Source: Climacium dendroides (Eukaryota > Streptophyta > Bryopsida > Hypnales > Climaciaceae). From it: a stretch of 64,000 bases of DNA. Made by a program: the position numbers and the translations under genes. The stretch is from assembly GCA_950106755.1 (NCBI GenBank), contig OX467087.1, forward strand, positions 7,630,047 through 7,694,046, read 5' to 3'. Under the pieces are notes generated by a model. That model made no database searches, was not told the origin of the DNA, and saw nothing but the letters and a program-made list of their open reading frames with translations. Each line of letters opens with the position of its first letter. Position 1 is the first letter of the stretch. Below are positions 60,425 through 64,000 of the stretch, piece after piece.

Positions 60425-61540
60425 TTACATTTTGACTTGGACTACTAGAAGGGCAGTGTCAATTGTGAATGCCAGGTCCTTCCTATCATCCATGTGCATA
60501 GAAAGGATGGCAGGAGTAGGACAAACAGGCATGTCAAATGCCCCTTGCCATGCCCTTGCTACATATCCATCCCTTGGCCTTCCTTGAACATGTTGTATAG
60601 GGACTGAAGCCAACGACAAGCATCCATCTTTGTTGTAGATAGTGGGCAGGCTTTGCCGTGTTCCCCTTTGTTCTCGTTTTGTTCCCCTTCATTCTCAAGC
60701 CCAAATTCACGTTCCCATGCTTGTTCCCAGTGGAGACTCATCCAATCTGCTATCTCATATCCATAGAGTTCCACAATCAACATATGATGAAGGTTGCTCA
60801 TCATTTCAATTGAAGATATATAGTATATACAACAAGTACATTCTGACTTTACAATTAACACACTTAAGAAGCTCTGAAAATAAGAGGAGCCCAAAATTGC
60901 TAATATCAATTCTTGCATATGCGATAAATGTTTGTATTGTGCAATTTATTGTTAGCCCACCTTTTATGCAATGCACCATTCTATACCAAATGATAATGTT
61001 CAAAAATAAAGAATGGATGTCATTAGGTGGATTTCATTGTATGCACTTACATTCATGAACATTGCTTCACCTAAGTCTTTTATAGTACTATTAGAAGCAG
61101 CTTGAATCCCAACACATGAACTTATTCCTACGTGATGGACAATATGAGTGGAGCCATCATTACATACAATACATGGACCCCTCGTTGAATTAGTTGCCGG
61201 ATAATAAACTTTTTGATGTCGTTGTGGATCTGGTAAACATGGCTTGAATTCCAGTTATGTGTAAGAGCCTCACATAATTGGATTCTAAATTGCAAATGCA
61301 TCATGGGTGGACACGGAGGATCTCATTTCTTGCACTTGTCAAGGTAAATGATGTACATATTTACAACTGTCGTATTGATTAGAAAAAAGAAAACCCGGTG
61401 CCACCACTTCTGGGATCAGGTCTAACAAGTATAAGATACTTGCAACTGGTCTACCACATCTACGGCTCTTATGTGTGTAGTGTACTCCAAATGGATCGGT
61501 GATGTTTGAATATTTTCTCATGTTGCACCATTTCGACATG
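60425..61540 (-). pseudogene. Unidentified coding-like remnant, minus strand
   Basis: Minus-strand frames at 61539-61339 ('MRKYSNITDPFGVHYTHKSR', 'DLIPEVVAPGFLF'), 60918-60559 ('ELYGYEIADWMSLHWEQAWE', 'MDACRWLQSLYNMF') and 60619-60425 ('ARAWQGAFDMPVCPTPAILS') have protein-like composition, unlike the surrounding DNA. The last two overlap with a frame change. I cannot assign a family. They may be exons of a broken gene or an unrecognised transposon gene. No start, splice sites or full frame can be proposed. Confidence 0.3.
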
Positions 61541-62348
61541 GAACACTAGCTATAGGAAACTAACAAGATAATTGCAAGGACACCATATGTGTTGAGAGAA
61601 TGAAAATTGGCTTCTTATCCTTCTATACTATAGCTCTGATTGACCTAGACTCATGCATTTGCCATTCCAAAGTGCCTTGTGCACTTTTAGCAAAAGCCTT
61701 TGTATTTTTTAGCACCAAAAAGAGACCAACTCTATTTGCTCGAACAATCTATGAACGCTTATTTACTCACTCTTGGTAAATAATCAAGCACAACTAGGCT
61801 CTTGGTGATTCAGGTCCAATTTCATCTATGAGTGTTTAGCATCAATTCATTGTGCCTTCCAAGCAATGGATCTTATCTAGTGTTTCTTAAATTTTGTGAA
61901 TAGTAAAGAAATGCCTAGAGTTGCAAGGGATGTGACTTCCAATTAATGGTCAATGGTTATAGATTACGGGGGTCTCAAAGTAAAAAAATGCTACCACCTT
62001 AACTTTCTATCATAGGTCAAGAGTAATCAATTGGTGTCATTTTAAACAACCCTAACTAATTAAGTTTAAATCCTCTATGTTCCTTCCCTAATTCCCTAAA
62101 CTACTCTGTACCTCTTGGACTTTTAATCTTGGGGTTTTACTTCCAAACTCATTCTAAGTCCTCTTAATTACATTTCTAGTTTTACCTTCTAACTTGCTTA
62201 TAAGCTTTTAACTTCTGAAATCAACTTTAAATTTCTTTTTTCTACTCTCTAGCTTTAAATCTATCCCTTGTAATTTTATAATTTCACTCTTGCCTCTGTT
62301 TCCCAAGGTTAACTCCTAAAAACTTACCCCTTGCTAGCCCTTGCCTGC
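61541..62348. other. Intergenic DNA, pyrimidine-rich to the right
   Basis: 62090-62340 is rich in 'cttctaactt' and 'ttaaatc'-type pyrimidine phrases, without a clear repeat period. No gene was recognised. Confidence 0.4.
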
Positions 62349-62938
62349 CCGGGGGTGTATTACAAAGGAAGTTTATGGATGAGGAGCGACCAAATTTTGG
62401 ACCCCCTATATTATATCCTAAAATTTTATTTTTTCTCTAAAAAAAGAATACGAATAGATTTTCCTACTTTAAAAGTTTATGTTCTAAATTATTGGTATTT
62501 TTTTATGTTAATAATAATTAGTTACAAATTTTAGAAGAAAAAAGATACATTGTAAACCTAAAAATAACTTTCACACCCCTATATTATATAAGAAAAAAAA
62601 TTTGAAAAATGAAAAAAAATTCTATAAAATAGCTTCCTACTGAAAGTTTATTTTGGCTAAATATTGATACAATAGTCATCTTCATATGATTTCCATAAAT
62701 ATTTTAGTTGAAAAACATGTCATTTTAGTTTATTTTTCAATCCTTTCTAAATAATGTATCACATGTTATTTAGGATTGAAATTTTTGGCAATAGAAACCT
62801 ATAGACATTGTTAAACAAAGCTCAAAATTGTAGGTTGAAATTATAGTTTATTAGAAATTAATTAGGAAAAGTAGAAATGGGTAGTTAGGGTTTGGTCGCT
62901 CCTCACCCATGAACTTCTTTTGTAGTGCACCCCCCGTG
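62349..62938 (-). mobile_element. 590-bp TIR element, 8-9-bp TSD CTTGCCTGC
   Basis: It is flanked by CTTGCCTGC at 62340-62348 and 62939-62947. It starts 'ccgggggtgtattacaaagg' and ends 'ttgtagtgcaccccccgtg'. It is the reverse-oriented sister of 59765-60356 and a relative of 18386-18953. The open frame at 62331-62534 crosses its left border and is not a gene. Confidence 0.92.
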
Positions 62939-62947
62939 CTTGCCTGC

Positions 62948-64000
62948 TAATGTAGAGTAAATGATAATCATAGAGATGAAATGCTAATTAGGAAGAATCC
63001 ACCAAAGACTAGCTCAATGACTCACCTCATCACTGCCAGTGTTAGAAATAATCTCATCCATGTCTACATTTTCTATTGAATTCCCTTATTTATTTAATTT
63101 TTTCTAGGCTCACCACTTGTTTATAAACTAGTACACTCTAACCTTCTAACTTCCTTTTCTTTCTTCTTCCTTCTTCTACACTAGTACTATTCCATCAAAT
63201 GTATTGATGGTGGTCTTACAACTATAGATGTGGACTCTAAGAGACTTAATGGGGCCTTCCCCTCTCTTATGCGTTTCTCCTTTGTGTCATCCTCCTCTTC
63301 CTCCTAACGGTCACAAAGACTTCTCTATATTTCCCTCCTAAGTCTATCTAATCCCTTGACTAGGGTACTATTTATCTTCTCTCTCCTTGTCCTCTATTTC
63401 AACTTCTAATCTTTTAATCTTCTTCTATTGATTGTGGTTTCTTTTGTTGGTGAGAGAGTTTGTAGTTGGAGGGTTGTATGCAAGTGTGGCACGTGGAGGT
63501 GTTGTTTCTTTTCTCCCCTTTTTCTTTCTTTGTCTCTAAATCTCTATCCCCCTACTCTAACCCTTAGTCTAAATGAGTCCCTAATCCCAACATTTTAAAA
63601 GAGACAAAAAAAAGACGAAAAAAAACAACCAAACCCGACTCTCCAACTCCCAGCTACCCGACTCCGCAAATGACTGGACCCAACTCTGGCTACTTGGACA
63701 ACCAACTTCCGATCCCAACTCCTAGCTAGCTAGTCAGTTGTCTGAGCTGGCTGACTAGGGGGTGCTTGGTTTTTATTTCCTTTCTGATTTGGTTGCGGAT
63801 GCTGCATGGACTGGATGGATTGGGGGGTGGCTAGACCTATAAGACTTGGTTTTGGAGGGATGTTGGACTTGCCAAATCTTTGGGTAGGGGACTAGATTTT
63901 GCAAAAAATTACTTTGGTAGGGTATATCCTTCCCTCTAGCCTCTTAATAATCTTGAAAGCTAAACTTTGGACTTTTCCAAGTGGATCTTGGAAACTAGAC
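62948..64000. other. Unidentified DNA at the window edge
   Basis: 63120-63600 is strongly pyrimidine-rich (T/C runs such as 'ttccttttctttcttcttcc'). 63640-63760 contains repeated 'cccaactc' and 'agctagctagtcag'. It could be part of an LTR or leader of an element continuing beyond the window, but there is no partner in view. Confidence 0.35.

Overview
This is nuclear DNA from a land plant, most likely one with a large, repeat-swollen genome. The evidence is a plant-specific TRM/LONGIFOLIA-type gene with four spliced exons, plant-type PIF/Harbinger, Ty3/gypsy and hAT remnants, and CACTA-type miniature elements in a very AT-rich background of old, diverged non-coding repeats. The density of decayed repeats would suit a gymnosperm, fern or lycophyte, but the sequence alone does not settle the species. 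I see no rRNA or tRNA gene, no CRISPR array and no bacterial or organellar genes.

Layout: 0.1-0.9 kb, dispersed repeats. 0.9-5.9 kb, a decayed PIF/Harbinger transposon whose transposase (+) and Myb-like accessory gene (-) converge. 5.9-14 kb, AT-rich DNA made largely of a degenerate interspersed repeat, with one CACTA-like element at 7985-8464. 13965-20992, a complete but mutated Ty3/gypsy chromodomain retrotransposon with both LTRs and a target duplication, its RNase H region split by a later 568-bp element. 21-28 kb, more of the same repeat, a 22-bp minisatellite, a 1.2-kb CACTA-like element with three 102-bp repeats, and the C-terminal part of a hAT transposase. 28.5-32.2 kb, small inverted-repeat elements.

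36692-40956 holds the only gene that looks intact: a four-exon gene for a 1085-residue DUF3741/DUF4378 protein of the TRM (TON1-recruiting-motif) superfamily. Its first intron appears to use a GC-AG splice pair. The gene lies in an island of higher GC (about 35.4-42.4 kb).

43-54.3 kb holds three transposase-derived pseudogenes: two hAT fragments (+) and a longer zinc-finger, transposase-like gene on the minus strand. 50.5-63 kb is rich in miniature inverted-repeat elements, several with exact target duplications, including a MITE nested in another MITE (57073-57496) and two copies of the same ~590-bp element that also interrupts the retrotransposon. The last kilobase is moderately GC-rich and unidentified.

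Apart from the TRM-like gene, the coding signals are dead transposon genes. The window is best read as one housekeeping-type developmental gene embedded in a many-layered graveyard of transposons whose insertion order can partly be read from nesting.
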